A stretch of DNA of 47,028 bases, taken from assembly GCA_964396715.1 (NCBI GenBank), contig CAYNFQ010000009.1:1-47028 (forward strand), given 5' to 3'. Of the stretch, positions 1 to 8,633 are shown one piece after another (within the stretch, counting starts at the first letter, position 1; every line of letters begins with the position of its first letter). Both the position numbers and the translations under genes were made by a program. The stretch is from CAYNFQ01 sp964396715 (GTDB lineage Bacteria > Patescibacteriota > Microgenomatia > Daviesbacterales > UBA10151). A model generated the notes under the pieces. It searched no databases and had not been told where the DNA came from. It worked only from the letters and a program-made list of their open reading frames with translations.

Positions 1-64
1 CAGTTGCCTTTTTACTTGTCAAATCAACTTAAAAGTAGTTTTGCACCAAACTCATATCGTAAAC

Positions 65-93
65 TTGCACAAGATCCCATAGTATGATATACT
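65..93 (+). promoter_or_regulatory. Promoter of the VanW-like gene
   Basis: TTGCAC (65-70) and TATACT (88-93) are separated by 17 bases. The predicted transcript start, about 100, is only a few bases before the ATG at 107, so the mRNA would be nearly leaderless. The first 64 bases show nothing else recognisable. Confidence 0.65.
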
Positions 94-106
94 TACCGGT
101 TCAAAT

Positions 107-781
107 ATGAATACACAAGTTAGGGCACTGACCATCATCCCCTTTTCCATACTTTCCCTTTTGGGATCTGGAGGCGGGGATCTGTTAAGCCCTTTGCGGG
201 GAGAAAAAGTACTTTCCCAAAAGCAGATGTCTTTGGAAAACCGCTATGAGGATAAATGGGTAAATAATGTATTCAAAGATAACATTCTGCTCAATCTGGC
301 TTACCTAAATGGAACAGTTTCTTCCCAATCAGACATCAAGTGGGATGAGATTACCAAACCCTTTAGCTATGAATTCAGGCTGGAGCCGAACCAAACCTTT
401 GCTTTTCATGATATGGTTGATCAACAATATCAAGACAGCCTTACTCAAACCACCAATGCTCATTTTAATGCCCAAGAGGGCTTTAAAACAGACGGCTACC
501 TGTACGGTGACGGAGTTTGTCATCTGGCCTCGCTTATTTACTGGACAGCTAAAACAGCCAGTCTTGATACCCAGGCCCCCACCAACCACAATTTTGCCAA
601 CATTCCGGATATCCCCAAAGAGTTTGGGGTATCAATTTACAGCAATGGAGAAGGCGCGGGAGGCAATAGTAAGCAGAATTTATATATCACCAACAATAAA
701 GAAAAAACAATTAGCTTTAAATTTGACTATGACGGCCAAAATGTCAAGGTCTCAGTTGTAGAATTAAACCAGATACCTTAA
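107..781 (+). CDS. Secreted VanW-like domain protein
   Basis: A 224-residue protein with a hydrophobic N-terminus (about residues 8-22) that looks like a signal peptide or anchor. The C-terminal half carries the VanW-type signature: a GDGVCHLASLIYWTA stretch corresponds to the family's GGGVCQVSSTLYNAA, followed by an N-H motif and a final beta-rich segment (LYITNNKEKTISFKF). VanW-like domains occur in many Gram-positive and CPR cell-surface proteins, but their biochemical role is not settled. It is followed after 9 bases by the GH1 gene and is probably cotranscribed with it. The protein is shorter than many VanW proteins and lacks the usual long N-terminal repeat region. The family assignment is fairly secure; the function is unknown. 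Confidence 0.7.
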   Translation: MNTQVRALTIIPFSILSLLGSGGGDLLSPLRGEKVLSQKQMSLENRYEDKWVNNVFKDNILLNLAYLNGTVSSQSDIKWDEITKPFSYEFRLEPNQTFAFHDMVDQQYQDSLTQTTNAHFNAQEGFKTDGYLYGDGVCHLASLIYWTAKTASLDTQAPTNHNFANIPDIPKEFGVSIYSNGEGAGGNSKQNLYITNNKEKTISFKFDYDGQNVKVSVVELNQIP

Positions 782-790
782 TATGGGAAT

Positions 791-2107
791 ATGCCCCATC
801 GGCAACCAAAAGAAAAACACGACCATAAAACTTTAAAATTTCCCCAAGGTTTTCTGTGGGGAGCTGCCACATCTGCCTATCAGGTAGAAGGCAATAATAC
901 AAATGCCGACTGGTGGGACTGGGAACAGAAAAACCAGCTCCCCCACCTGAGATCAGGAGCGGCCTGTGACCAGTATAATTTATACGAGCGGGATTTTGAT
1001 CTGATTAAAAACTTAAACCACAACGCCCACCGTCTCTCTATTGAATGGTCCAGAATTGAACCCCGTGAGGGTGAGTATGACACCTCAGCAATAGAGCATT
1101 ACCTGAAGTTACTTAAATACCTTAAGTCACTTAAGGTCAAAGTCATGCTGACGCTTTGGCATTTTACCCTGCCCCGCTGGGTAGCAGAACAGGGAGGCTG
1201 GGAAAACAGCAGGACAGTTGCCTCTTTTGAAAGGTTTGTCAAAAGGATAGTACCGGAAATTGAGCCTTACGTTGATATGTGGATCACCATCAATGAGCCT
1301 GAAATTTATATTTATGAAGGCTATATTGCGGCCGAGTGGCCTCCTGAGCGAAAAAGTTTCTGGGGCCGCATTAAGGCTATTTTAAATCTTGCCTCTGCCC
1401 ACAAAAAGGCGTACAAATTCCTCCACCAAAACTACCCTGCAAAAAAAGTCGGCATTGCCCAAAACATCCAGTCTTTTGAACCATCTCACAAACACTCCCT
1501 AATTGAACAAATTTCGGTCTGGTTTTCCGATATCGGCACCAACCACCTGTTTTATTTTTTAACTAAGCACACTCATGATTTTTTAGGAATTAATTATTAT
1601 TTTCACTTCAGATTTAAAGAAAGCAAAAAGTTTTTACCTGAGATTGCTGATGCCTCAAAAGGGTCCCGTGATATCTCTGATTTGGGCTGGGAGGTTTATC
1701 CTGAAGGAATATTTGATGTATTAACTGACCTCTCTGATGATTTACCCATCTATATCACCGAGTGCGGTATAGCCTCCACCAATGATGACAGAAGAAACCG
1801 CTTTCTGGTAACTTACCTTGCCGAAGTTTACAGAGCCGTCCAGTCAGGTGTTAAGGTCAAGGGTTTTTTCTACTGGTCTTTAATTGATAATTTTGAGTGG
1901 CACAGAGGATTTGAACCCAGGTTTGGTCTGGTGGAGGTGGATTATCAAACACAGGAAAGGCACATCAGGCCTTCGGCTTTGGTGTACACCGATATCATCC
2001 AGCACAACGGCATTCCCCATTCCCTGCTGCGCTTTATCGGCCACACAGTCCAGGCAGAGGAAGTTTTGGAAAAAAGGTATAAAGAGATAGAAAAGGAGAT
2101 TAAATAG
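791..2107 (+). CDS. Family 1 glycoside hydrolase (beta-glucosidase-like)
   Basis: A 438-residue cytoplasmic enzyme (no signal peptide) that would cleave beta-linked glucosides or galactosides. GH1 hallmarks are present: an N-terminal FPQGFLWGAATSAYQVEG signature, HRLSIEWSRIEP, the acid/base motif TINEP with Glu near residue 169, the nucleophile motif YITECG with Glu near residue 324 (the usual motif is ITENG, so a Cys replaces Asn), and the late FYWSLIDNFEWHRGF block. Both catalytic glutamates are present and the length is slightly short for the family (about 440-480). Exact substrate cannot be read from sequence. It sits between a VanW-like gene and a transporter-glycosidase fusion, suggesting a small sugar-processing group. 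Confidence 0.93.
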   Translation: MPHRQPKEKHDHKTLKFPQGFLWGAATSAYQVEGNNTNADWWDWEQKNQLPHLRSGAACDQYNLYERDFDLIKNLNHNAHRLSIEWSRIEPREGEYDTSAIEHYLKLLKYLKSLKVKVMLTLWHFTLPRWVAEQGGWENSRTVASFERFVKRIVPEIEPYVDMWITINEPEIYIYEGYIAAEWPPERKSFWGRIKAILNLASAHKKAYKFLHQNYPAKKVGIAQNIQSFEPSHKHSLIEQISVWFSDIGTNHLFYFLTKHTHDFLGINYYFHFRFKESKKFLPEIADASKGSRDISDLGWEVYPEGIFDVLTDLSDDLPIYITECGIASTNDDRRNRFLVTYLAEVYRAVQSGVKVKGFFYWSLIDNFEWHRGFEPRFGLVEVDYQTQERHIRPSALVYTDIIQHNGIPHSLLRFIGHTVQAEEVLEKRYKEIEKEIK

Positions 2108-2189
2108 CTATCAGTCATCAGTCTTCAGCTATTAGATTGAAATTAAAAAAAGTCTGACGACTGAGAGCTGACAACTGACGACTATTATC
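2108..2189. repeat. Intergenic imperfect inverted repeat, family P1
   Basis: An approximately 80-bp element made of CAGTCATCAGTCTTCAGCT-type sequence followed by its imperfect inverted partner (GTCTGACGACTGAGAGCTGA). The same family lies at 38681-38762 and 41001-41076, and inside leuS at about 32225-32338. Confidence 0.8.
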
Positions 2190-3977
2190 ATGAACCACCT
2201 GCCGTTTACTCTGCTTGCCTATTTTTTTAACAGCATTTCTGTGACTGTTAATAAAATCCTTTTAAAAAAGGCAATTCCAGATCCATTTGTTTATGTTTTT
2301 TATGTCAGTATTTTCAGCTTGATTCTTATTCCGGCTGTTCCGTTTACTCGCGTACCATCCTCCGGCGTCTTAACACTCGCCTCAAGCTCCACTCTTCTTT
2401 GGACAATCGGGGCCTATTTTATGTTCAAGGCCTTAAAAGTGGGGCTTGTGTCCAGGGTTATTCCGGTAATAGGCACACTGATACCCCTGATTTTGCTCAT
2501 TTTTGCCTCCGGGACATCTGTAATTTCCCTGAACCAGATCTGGGCTGTGGGGTTTTTAATACTGGGGTTGATTTTTATCACAATTTTGGAGTGGAAAGGA
2601 AAGATGGGCAAATCCGAGGCTTTATTTGAAGTTTTATCTGCCATATTTTTTGCTGTCTCTTATATTCTTCTCCGTCAAGCTTACTTGGAAGGGAATTTTT
2701 TCTCTATTTTGATTTGGTCAAGAGTGGTACTTATTCCCCTTGTCATTTTAATACTGATCACACCACATCTTAGAAAAAAGGTTTTATCTGCAAATGGCCA
2801 AAAAATTAATATCTTCGGAAAAAGTGGCGTCCTGTTCTTAATTGGGCAAATCTTGGGCGGAGCATCAGAACTATTGCTGTTATTCTCTATATCCTTGGCC
2901 AATCCTGTTTTGGTTAACTCGCTGCAAGGCACACAATATATCTTCCTGCTCATTTTTGGAATTTTTCTCAAAGAAAGATATACCCAGCTTTCTCTTTTAA
3001 CAAAACTACTGGGAATAATATTTATAGCTTTAGGCCTTTATATTTTAGCCTTCCCCCAAACCACAGATGGGCCTGAGCTTGGAATCACTTTTTCTCCCAA
3101 ATATGCCCATTCTTTGGGACTGGACCCTCAGACCACCTACGTGAGGATGCTGGAGGAGCTCAGAATAAAAAGAGTCAGGCTGCCTGTTTATTGGGATGAG
3201 ATAGAAACATTCCCCCGCCAATTAAACTTTTCCCGGGTGGATTTTTACCTTGAGCAGGCTTTAACAAGAGGGGTGGATGTGATTTTGATATTAGGTTTAA
3301 AACAGCCCAGATGGCCGGAATGTTTTGCTCCGGTCTGGGTTAATAATTTGATGGTATCGGCAAAAGAGCAAAGGATTTTGGAGCTTATTCGGGCAGAAGT
3401 TTTGCATTTTAAAAAATTCCCCAATATTTCCGCCTGGCAGGTGGAAAATGAGCCCTATTTTGCCTATGGTGAGTGCCAGCCTAAAACAAGCAGGATTTTA
3501 CCAAAAGAGCTGGCAATTGTTGGGAGTCTGGATACAAGGCCTGTCCTGGTAACTGATGCGGGCGAACCCGGCCTCTGGATTAGGGCCATCAAAGATGCGG
3601 ATATTTTCGGCACCACACTTTATCGGGAGGCCTGGGGGCCGCTATTCGGCCATCACAGCTATCCCCTGCCTCCTGCTTTTTACAGGCTGAAAAAGCAGCT
3701 GGCAGAGGCTTTGGCCCGCAAAGCAGGGGTTGAATTCATCATATCCGAGCTTCAGGCTGAACCCTGGATTCCCTCCCAAATAGCCACCAGGGATTATCCG
3801 GTTGAAGATCAGGCCAAACTGATGCCTGTTGCAACAATTAACAGTAATGTTGAATATGCCAAGCAGACCGGATTTGAAAAAATTTACCTTTGGGGGGTGG
3901 AATGGTGGTATTTTATGGAAAAAAATGGCTATCCCCAGTATTTGGATGAGGCCAAAACTATTTTTAAGAGTAATTAA
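2190..3977 (+). CDS. DMT/EamA-type membrane transporter fused to a glycoside-hydrolase-like barrel
   Basis: A 595-residue fusion. Residues 1 to about 290 form an EamA-like drug/metabolite-transporter domain with about ten hydrophobic helices, beginning FTLLAYFFNSISVTVNKILLKKAI and including a second half-repeat ending GLYILAF. Residues from about 300 form a soluble domain resembling a clan-A TIM-barrel glycosidase (GH5/GH39-like). It has RVRLPVYWDEIE, an acid/base-type motif VENEP (Glu near 421) and a second Glu near 520 in IISELQAEPW, then YLWGVEWWYF. The reading frame is continuous with no internal break. Domain order suggests a membrane-tethered glycosidase or a sugar exporter coupled to hydrolysis. 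The orientation of the C-terminal domain is not certain. It overlaps the converging next gene by 4 bases at the stop codons. Confidence 0.82.
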   Translation: MNHLPFTLLAYFFNSISVTVNKILLKKAIPDPFVYVFYVSIFSLILIPAVPFTRVPSSGVLTLASSSTLLWTIGAYFMFKALKVGLVSRVIPVIGTLIPLILLIFASGTSVISLNQIWAVGFLILGLIFITILEWKGKMGKSEALFEVLSAIFFAVSYILLRQAYLEGNFFSILIWSRVVLIPLVILILITPHLRKKVLSANGQKINIFGKSGVLFLIGQILGGASELLLLFSISLANPVLVNSLQGTQYIFLLIFGIFLKERYTQLSLLTKLLGIIFIALGLYILAFPQTTDGPELGITFSPKYAHSLGLDPQTTYVRMLEELRIKRVRLPVYWDEIETFPRQLNFSRVDFYLEQALTRGVDVILILGLKQPRWPECFAPVWVNNLMVSAKEQRILELIRAEVLHFKKFPNISAWQVENEPYFAYGECQPKTSRILPKELAIVGSLDTRPVLVTDAGEPGLWIRAIKDADIFGTTLYREAWGPLFGHHSYPLPPAFYRLKKQLAEALARKAGVEFIISELQAEPWIPSQIATRDYPVEDQAKLMPVATINSNVEYAKQTGFEKIYLWGVEWWYFMEKNGYPQYLDEAKTIFKSN

Positions 3978-4834
3978 ACTATCTTTGTTGACGGTTCTCT
4001 AACAGGATTTTGTGGAAATAGGTAACCTTTCAATATAGTGTCAAAGTTTGCTGGCACATGCACATTCTTATAATCTATACTCTGATCTGAAAGGTTGGCA
4101 ACTGCAATTTGAGCCCATCCCGGCCTAACCAAATGACCTTTGATGACATTTGGCGAATCTTGATCCTGTCGATCAACTGGCAGCTTGATGATATCCCAAG
4201 GGCTGGTTAATACATAGATTCTAAGTAAACCAGTTTGAGGATCAAATAAAGACAAAATAGCGTGGCTAGTCAGATTTTCTTTCTCTTGAAACGTAGTCAC
4301 CGCCATATTTCCAATAAACCTTGAGGCTTCAAGCGGAGCAGGCAACGTTTGAAGCTCAACCTGTTTCCCGTCTTTCACTCGTAAGAATTCAGACTCATCC
4401 AAAGGCATAAAACCATACGCGTACCCCTTTTCAGTCATGATTTCAGCAAAACTTTTCTCGATCATATTAAGACCTTTTTCAGTTAAAAGAGCAAAAGCAA
4501 GACGTTGATACTCTCCGCTACTTAATCGAAACTCGGGTGCTGTTTGGTATTCATAGGGAAGTTGGGTAGCCGGAACTGTGACAGCCGGAGGCACTAGAGA
4601 ATTACGATAATCGCCTGCTGGAACATTAGCAGAGACAGAATAGTTATAGATACCCAGCGCGGCTCCTGCTACAGGCATTAAAACTATTGCTATCGAACTG
4701 GCATGTTTTGCAACAAGAGTGAAAGATTGGCGGGCATCTTTAGTAACCGCTTGTCCAATTTCAGCGAACCTGCCTCTCTCCCAAAGTCTACGGAAACTGG
4801 CGTCTACAGCTTGTAGTGTTTCATTTCTAAACAT
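3974..4834 (-). CDS. Membrane-anchored protein of unknown function
   Basis: 286 residues, not recognised as a known family. About 40 N-terminal, charged, presumably cytoplasmic residues are followed by one hydrophobic segment (about residues 46-68, ASSIAIVLMPVAGAALGIYN) and a roughly 215-residue mixed alpha/beta domain that should be extracellular. No catalytic motif, cysteine pair or repeat is evident. It is transcribed alone from a strong-looking promoter just upstream (4845-4873), divergent from the PBP gene. The coding call rests on length, promoter and protein-like composition. Confidence 0.7.
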   Translation of the reverse strand: MFRNETLQAVDASFRRLWERGRFAEIGQAVTKDARQSFTLVAKHASSIAIVLMPVAGAALGIYNYSVSANVPAGDYRNSLVPPAVTVPATQLPYEYQTAPEFRLSSGEYQRLAFALLTEKGLNMIEKSFAEIMTEKGYAYGFMPLDESEFLRVKDGKQVELQTLPAPLEASRFIGNMAVTTFQEKENLTSHAILSLFDPQTGLLRIYVLTSPWDIIKLPVDRQDQDSPNVIKGHLVRPGWAQIAVANLSDQSIDYKNVHVPANFDTILKGYLFPQNPVREPSTKIV

Positions 4835-4844
4835 GATAATTTTA

Positions 4845-4873
4845 ACTATACACTATGGGTCTTTAAATGTCAA
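4845..4873 (-). promoter_or_regulatory. Promoter of the 3974-4834 gene
   Basis: On the minus strand TTGACA (4868-4873), 17 bases, then TATAGT (4845-4850). The ATG lies only 10 bases beyond the -10 box, so the transcript would have almost no leader. Confidence 0.75.
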
Positions 4874-4882
4874 ATCTGCCTC

Positions 4883-4910
4883 TTGCATAAGTTTAATTCC
4901 TTCCTATACA
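4883..4910 (+). promoter_or_regulatory. Promoter of the PBP gene
   Basis: TTGCAT (4883-4888), 16 bases, TATACA (4905-4910). The predicted start, about 4917, supports use of the ATG at 4948. Confidence 0.55.
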
Positions 4911-4947
4911 ATGCCTCCAGAACTTATCATGCTCCGGCACAAATTCT

Positions 4948-7164
4948 ATGCCAAGGAGATTAAAAGAACCAAAAGTATCAAAATCTGCTTTTCCTCAAAT
5001 AGTCCTCCTTTTGGTGCAATTTATCCTAATCAAAATAGGTCAGGTGCCGCTTTGGCTAGTGAAGGTTACAGTAAACAGGTCACAGTGGACAGTAAAACAA
5101 TTATACCTGCCCAGATTCCAGCATGGCCGCGGCCGTCCAAGAAGGATGCGCCTTCCCCAAAAAGCCAAGCTGGCTTTATCTCTTGTTATCACCATTACCT
5201 TTATCTATTTTTATACCGCCACAGTATTTAATTTAGGGACAGAGCTCCCTTCTCCCAAAAGACTGACCACCCCCATCCAACCTTTGACCACCGAATTCTA
5301 TGACAGAAACGGTACTCTTTTATACCGTCTTTACGAAGGAAGAAACAGAACCTTAATCAGGCTGGGTGATGTCCCCCCATATTTAATCCAGGCCACCTTA
5401 TCTGCCGAAGATAAAAATTTCTATTCCCACCCGGGGGTGGATTTTCCCTCAATAATCAGGGCCTTCTATACCAACTTAAGGTACGGCAAGCTGGAGGGAG
5501 CTTCAACTTTAACCCAACAGCTTATCAAAAATACTCTTTTAACACCCGAGAAAACCTACCAGCGAAAAATAAAAGAGATCATTTTGTCCCTTTGGGCAGA
5601 GAGGCTTTATTCCAAAGATGAGATTTTGCAAATGTATCTTAATGAGGCCCCCTATGGGGGGCCGGCCTGGGGAATTGAGGCAGCCTCCCAAACTTATTTT
5701 GGCAAAAAAGTGGCGGAGCTGACTTTAGCCCAGGCAGCTTATCTGGCAGGGCTGCCCGCCTCCCCCACCCAGTTCTCACCATACGGCTCCTCCCCTGACC
5801 TTTCTAAAATCAGGCAGAGGTGGGTCTTGGATCGGATGGTAGAGGATGGCTACCTTAAAAAAGACCAGGCAGAGAGGGCATCTGCCGAGGATTTACACAT
5901 CAGGGGGGCAATAAATAATATCCGCGCTCCACATTTTGTGATGTATGTCAAAGATCTGCTGTCCCAAAAATTTGGGCCCAGAGTTGTTTCCCAGGGAGGG
6001 CTGAAAATTTTTACCAGTTTGGATTTAGCTTTGCAGGAGAAGGTGGAAAAAATTGTGGCGGAAGAAGTGGCAAAACTGGGAGCGCTGAATGTCAAAAATG
6101 GGGCAGCCATGGTCACAGATGCCAAATCAGGCCAGATTTTGGCCATGATGGGGAGCAAAGATTACCATGATCCGATTTTTGGCTCGTTTAATGTCACCCA
6201 AGCTTTAAGGCAGCCCGGTTCCTCTATTAAGCCGATCACTTATGCAACGGCTTTTAAAATAGGCTACTCACCGGGTAATACCATCCTTGATACTCCCACC
6301 ACTTTCAAAAATCCCTGGGGAAAATCATATACTCCCGTAAATTATGACGGCAGCTTTCATGGCCCTGTTTCCATCCGGGTTGCCTTAGGATCTTCCTATA
6401 ATATTCCGGCAGTCAAGATGCTCTCTACAGTCGGGGTTGGTAACATGATTCAAACAGCCAAAGATTTGGGGATTACCACCTTCACCGAGCCTGACAGGTA
6501 TGGGTTATCCCTGACTTTGGGCGGAGGCGAGGTCAAGATGATGGATATGATGAGCGTTTATGGAACTTTTGCCAAAGGCGGGATGAGAGCAGATCCAGTT
6601 GCCATACTTAAGGTGACGGATGCAAACGGCTCTGTTTTGGAAGAGGCAGAGAATCAACCCAGACAGGTTTTAGGAGAAGAGGTTGCCTACATTATTAATA
6701 ATATTTTATCGGACGAAAATGCCCGGACTCCCGCCTTCGGAGCAAATTCTTATCTTAAAATTCCCGGCCACATTGTGGCTGTTAAAACCGGCACCTCGGA
6801 TAATAAAAGGGATAACTGGACTTTTGGCTATACTCCAAACTTTGTGGTGGGAGTTTGGGTGGGCAACAACGATAACAGTCCGATGCATCCACAACTGGCA
6901 TCAGGTGTCACAGGAGCCGCTCCAATTTGGAACAGGATTATGAACCTGATTTTACAAAAGAATCAGGATTTGGCCTTTCAAAGACCAAAGGGGGTAAAAG
7001 TTGCAACCGTAGACGGAAGAAAAGATCTGGTAATTGCAGGGTTAACAACCCAAACACTGGTTAAGGTTGCCAGAAAAGACGACCAGATCCAATTTAACGA
7101 CGCCTTTTCGTCTTTTGCCACATCTTCTGCAAATCGTGCTGAGGGACAAGCCAAACTACCCTAA
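4948..7164 (+). CDS. Class A penicillin-binding protein (PBP1A family)
   Basis: A 738-residue bifunctional peptidoglycan synthase. The N-terminus has a hydrophobic stretch (about 15-40), a basic HGRGRPRRMR patch and a second membrane segment (about 74-92). The GT51 glycosyltransferase domain follows with EDKNFYSHPG (catalytic Glu near 154), GASTLTQQLIKN, RKIKEIILSLWAE and the ILQMYLNEAPYGG block. The transpeptidase domain has all three motifs: SSIK (nucleophile Ser near 425), SYN (near 483) and KTGTS (near 613). The product would polymerise and cross-link cell wall outside the membrane. Two N-terminal hydrophobic regions instead of one are unusual, so the first may be part of a longer cytoplasmic tail or a helical hairpin. 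The 3' end overlaps the converging ASCH gene by 9 bases. Confidence 0.95.
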   Translation: MPRRLKEPKVSKSAFPQIVLLLVQFILIKIGQVPLWLVKVTVNRSQWTVKQLYLPRFQHGRGRPRRMRLPQKAKLALSLVITITFIYFYTATVFNLGTELPSPKRLTTPIQPLTTEFYDRNGTLLYRLYEGRNRTLIRLGDVPPYLIQATLSAEDKNFYSHPGVDFPSIIRAFYTNLRYGKLEGASTLTQQLIKNTLLTPEKTYQRKIKEIILSLWAERLYSKDEILQMYLNEAPYGGPAWGIEAASQTYFGKKVAELTLAQAAYLAGLPASPTQFSPYGSSPDLSKIRQRWVLDRMVEDGYLKKDQAERASAEDLHIRGAINNIRAPHFVMYVKDLLSQKFGPRVVSQGGLKIFTSLDLALQEKVEKIVAEEVAKLGALNVKNGAAMVTDAKSGQILAMMGSKDYHDPIFGSFNVTQALRQPGSSIKPITYATAFKIGYSPGNTILDTPTTFKNPWGKSYTPVNYDGSFHGPVSIRVALGSSYNIPAVKMLSTVGVGNMIQTAKDLGITTFTEPDRYGLSLTLGGGEVKMMDMMSVYGTFAKGGMRADPVAILKVTDANGSVLEEAENQPRQVLGEEVAYIINNILSDENARTPAFGANSYLKIPGHIVAVKTGTSDNKRDNWTFGYTPNFVVGVWVGNNDNSPMHPQLASGVTGAAPIWNRIMNLILQKNQDLAFQRPKGVKVATVDGRKDLVIAGLTTQTLVKVARKDDQIQFNDAFSSFATSSANRAEGQAKLP

Positions 7165-7548
7165 TACCACCCAGCCTCTGAGATCTTTTTTAGAAAACTT
7201 TATTGGAGCTGTGATAAAAGGATCAACTTCCCCTATGAAAATTAAGGTTGCGTAACGGGAATTTTCTTTTCTTTTCCAATAGCTTTCATCCACTGCCAGA
7301 TCACCACCATACTTTTCCCTGACCCCCCTGATATCCCCAACCTCCAGCCCGTCATAAAAGATCACTTTTTTTACCCTAAATTGGCCAATTATATCTTTTC
7401 CACTTGGTTTTATGTAAACTAAATCTCCGGTGGCAATCTGTCCAAAAGGAGGATTTTTCTTCTTGGAAAAGCGGCTTTCTATTGTTTTTTTACCGGCAAG
7501 AATTGCCTCTGCCCCTTCCCCTTTAAAGATTGCCAGATGTTTTTTCAT
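7156..7548 (-). CDS. ASCH domain protein
   Basis: 130 residues. It starts KKHLAIFKGEGAEAILAGKKTIESRFSK, which matches the ASCH/PUA-like pattern in which a GxKTiEsR motif lies early. GDLVYIKPSGKDIIGQFRVKKV follows as the beta-barrel core. ASCH domains bind RNA or modified nucleosides, and some are RNases or amidohydrolases. The precise role here is unknown. It is transcribed from a promoter overlapping the secE promoter on the other strand. Confidence 0.8.
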   Translation of the reverse strand: MKKHLAIFKGEGAEAILAGKKTIESRFSKKKNPPFGQIATGDLVYIKPSGKDIIGQFRVKKVIFYDGLEVGDIRGVREKYGGDLAVDESYWKRKENSRYATLIFIGEVDPFITAPIKFSKKDLRGWVVLG

Positions 7549-7550
7549 TA

Positions 7551-7580
7551 TTGACCAGATTATACACTTTCTGTTATACT
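7551..7580 (+). promoter_or_regulatory. Promoter of the secE-nusG-rplK-rplA group
   Basis: TTGACC (7551-7556), 18 bases, TATACT (7575-7580), 33 bases before the secE ATG. Confidence 0.65.
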
Positions 7581-7586
7581 TGACAA
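7559..7586 (-). promoter_or_regulatory. Promoter of the ASCH gene, overlapping the secE promoter
   Basis: On the minus strand TTGTCA (7581-7586), 16 bases, perfect TATAAT (7559-7564). The two divergent promoters interleave, so polymerase should occupy only one at a time. Confidence 0.65.
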
Positions 7587-7587
7587 A

Positions 7588-7606
7588 TCTCCTCCAATTA
7601 TGGAGG
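7588..7606 (+). promoter_or_regulatory. Hairpin covering the secE ribosome-binding site
   Basis: TCCTCC and GGAGGA pair across a loop of about six bases. The GGAGG arm is the Shine-Dalgarno sequence of secE, whose ATG is at 7614, so the site could be sequestered in the 5' leader. Confidence 0.5.
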
Positions 7607-7613
7607 ATTTTTA

Positions 7614-7817
7614 ATGCCTAAAATGCCCAATATTATAAATTTTTTAAAAGAAGTCAGAGAGGAGCTTAATAAAGTGGCCTGGCCCACCAGAGAACAAACC
7701 GTCAGATACACTGTTTTGGTCATCATTGTGGCAGTTGCAGTGGGATTGTTTTTGGGAGGCCTGGATTATATTTTAACCCTTTTAACCAGTGTTATTTTAG
7801 AAAACTATAGACAGTAG
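7614..7817 (+). CDS. secE: Preprotein translocase subunit SecE
   Basis: 67 residues, the usual size of short SecE. It contains the conserved amphipathic part (FLKEVREELNKVAWPTREQ) followed by one membrane helix (about 30-55). SecE is the essential clamp of the SecYEG channel in the inner membrane. It lies immediately before nusG, the classical secE-nusG-rplK-rplA order. The start is supported by GGAGG eight bases upstream. Confidence 0.96.
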   Translation: MPKMPNIINFLKEVREELNKVAWPTREQTVRYTVLVIIVAVAVGLFLGGLDYILTLLTSVILENYRQ

Positions 7818-7842
7818 ACTATAATTTTCGAGGACTAAAATT

Positions 7843-8502
7843 ATGGAAGATAAACAAGTAAAAACAGACGACCAGACACTGGATGATGGAAATTTGAAGC
7901 TAGATGAAGCAGCTGGAAGTTCGAAGTTGGAAGATCCAGCTTCCAGCATCCAACCTCCAACATCCAAAAAAGATAATCCCAATGCCCGCTGGTATGTGGT
8001 TCATACCTACTCCGGCCACGAAAATAAAGTAGCTGTGACCTTAAAACAGCGGATTGAATCCGAACACCTGGAAGAAAAAATTCTGGAAGTTTTGGTGCCA
8101 ACCCAGGAGAAAATTGAGATCAAAGGCGGTAAAAAGGTTAATGTCAAGGAAAAAATCTTTCCCGGCTATATTTTGGTAAAAATGGTTTTGGATGATGCTT
8201 CCTGGCTGGCTGTCAGAACTACCCAAGGTGTAACCTCATTTGTGGGAATGGGCAACAAACCAACTCCGATTTCTGAGGCTGAAGTCCAAACCATCGTCAA
8301 ATTCACTCAAGAAGAAACGCCTGTTTACAAACAAGTGTTTGCAGTTTCAGATACTGTAAAAATTGTGGACGGCCCTTTTGCGGATTTCATCGGCAAAGTG
8401 GATAATGTGGATGAGGAAAAAGGGAAAGTTAAGGTTTTGGTGTCCATTTTTGGGCGTGAAACACCGGTAGAGCTGGACTTTCTACAGGTGCAGAAAATAT
8501 AG
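7843..8502 (+). CDS. nusG: Transcription termination/antitermination factor NusG
   Basis: 219 residues. The NGN domain starts near residue 46 (ARWYVVHTYSGHENKVAVTLKQRI), with FPGYILVKM and WLAVRTTQGVTSFVG. The C-terminal KOW domain (about 168-219) carries VKIVDGPFADFIGKV. NusG binds RNA polymerase and couples transcription to translation or Rho. The first 45 residues are an acidic, low-complexity tail not found in typical NusG (about 175-180 aa). They are encoded by a palindromic repeat (see 7900-7975). The SD GAGG lies about 10 bases before the ATG, between ATAATTTT and AAAATTAT arms. Confidence 0.95.
   Translation: MEDKQVKTDDQTLDDGNLKLDEAAGSSKLEDPASSIQPPTSKKDNPNARWYVVHTYSGHENKVAVTLKQRIESEHLEEKILEVLVPTQEKIEIKGGKKVNVKEKIFPGYILVKMVLDDASWLAVRTTQGVTSFVGMGNKPTPISEAEVQTIVKFTQEETPVYKQVFAVSDTVKIVDGPFADFIGKVDNVDEEKGKVKVLVSIFGRETPVELDFLQVQKI
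7900..7975. repeat. Palindromic repeat encoding the NusG N-terminal extension, family P2
   Basis: GCTGGAAG and CTTCCAGC arms enclose GTTGGAAG-type sequence, followed by ATCCAACCTCCAACATCC. A related stretch encodes the extra N-terminus of L1 (9236-9350). Confidence 0.7.
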
Positions 8503-8622
8503 GTAGAATGTCAAAGCTCAAATGTCAAATTTCAAATCAATATCAAATGACTAAAATTTAAAAATTTAGATTTTGACATTCATTTGACATTTGTAATTTG
8601 GATTTTGAAATTTACGACTAAT
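8503..8622. repeat. Intergenic inverted repeat, family P3
   Basis: An AT-rich palindrome made of CAAATGTCAAATTTCAAAT-type sequence and its inverted partner (TTTGACATTTGTAATTTGG...GAAATTT). Related copies lie at 9060-9130, 24119-24238, 29140-29262, 34580-34682 and 37062-37170. AAGGAG just downstream serves rplK. Confidence 0.8.
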
Positions 8623-8633
8623 AAGGAGTAATT

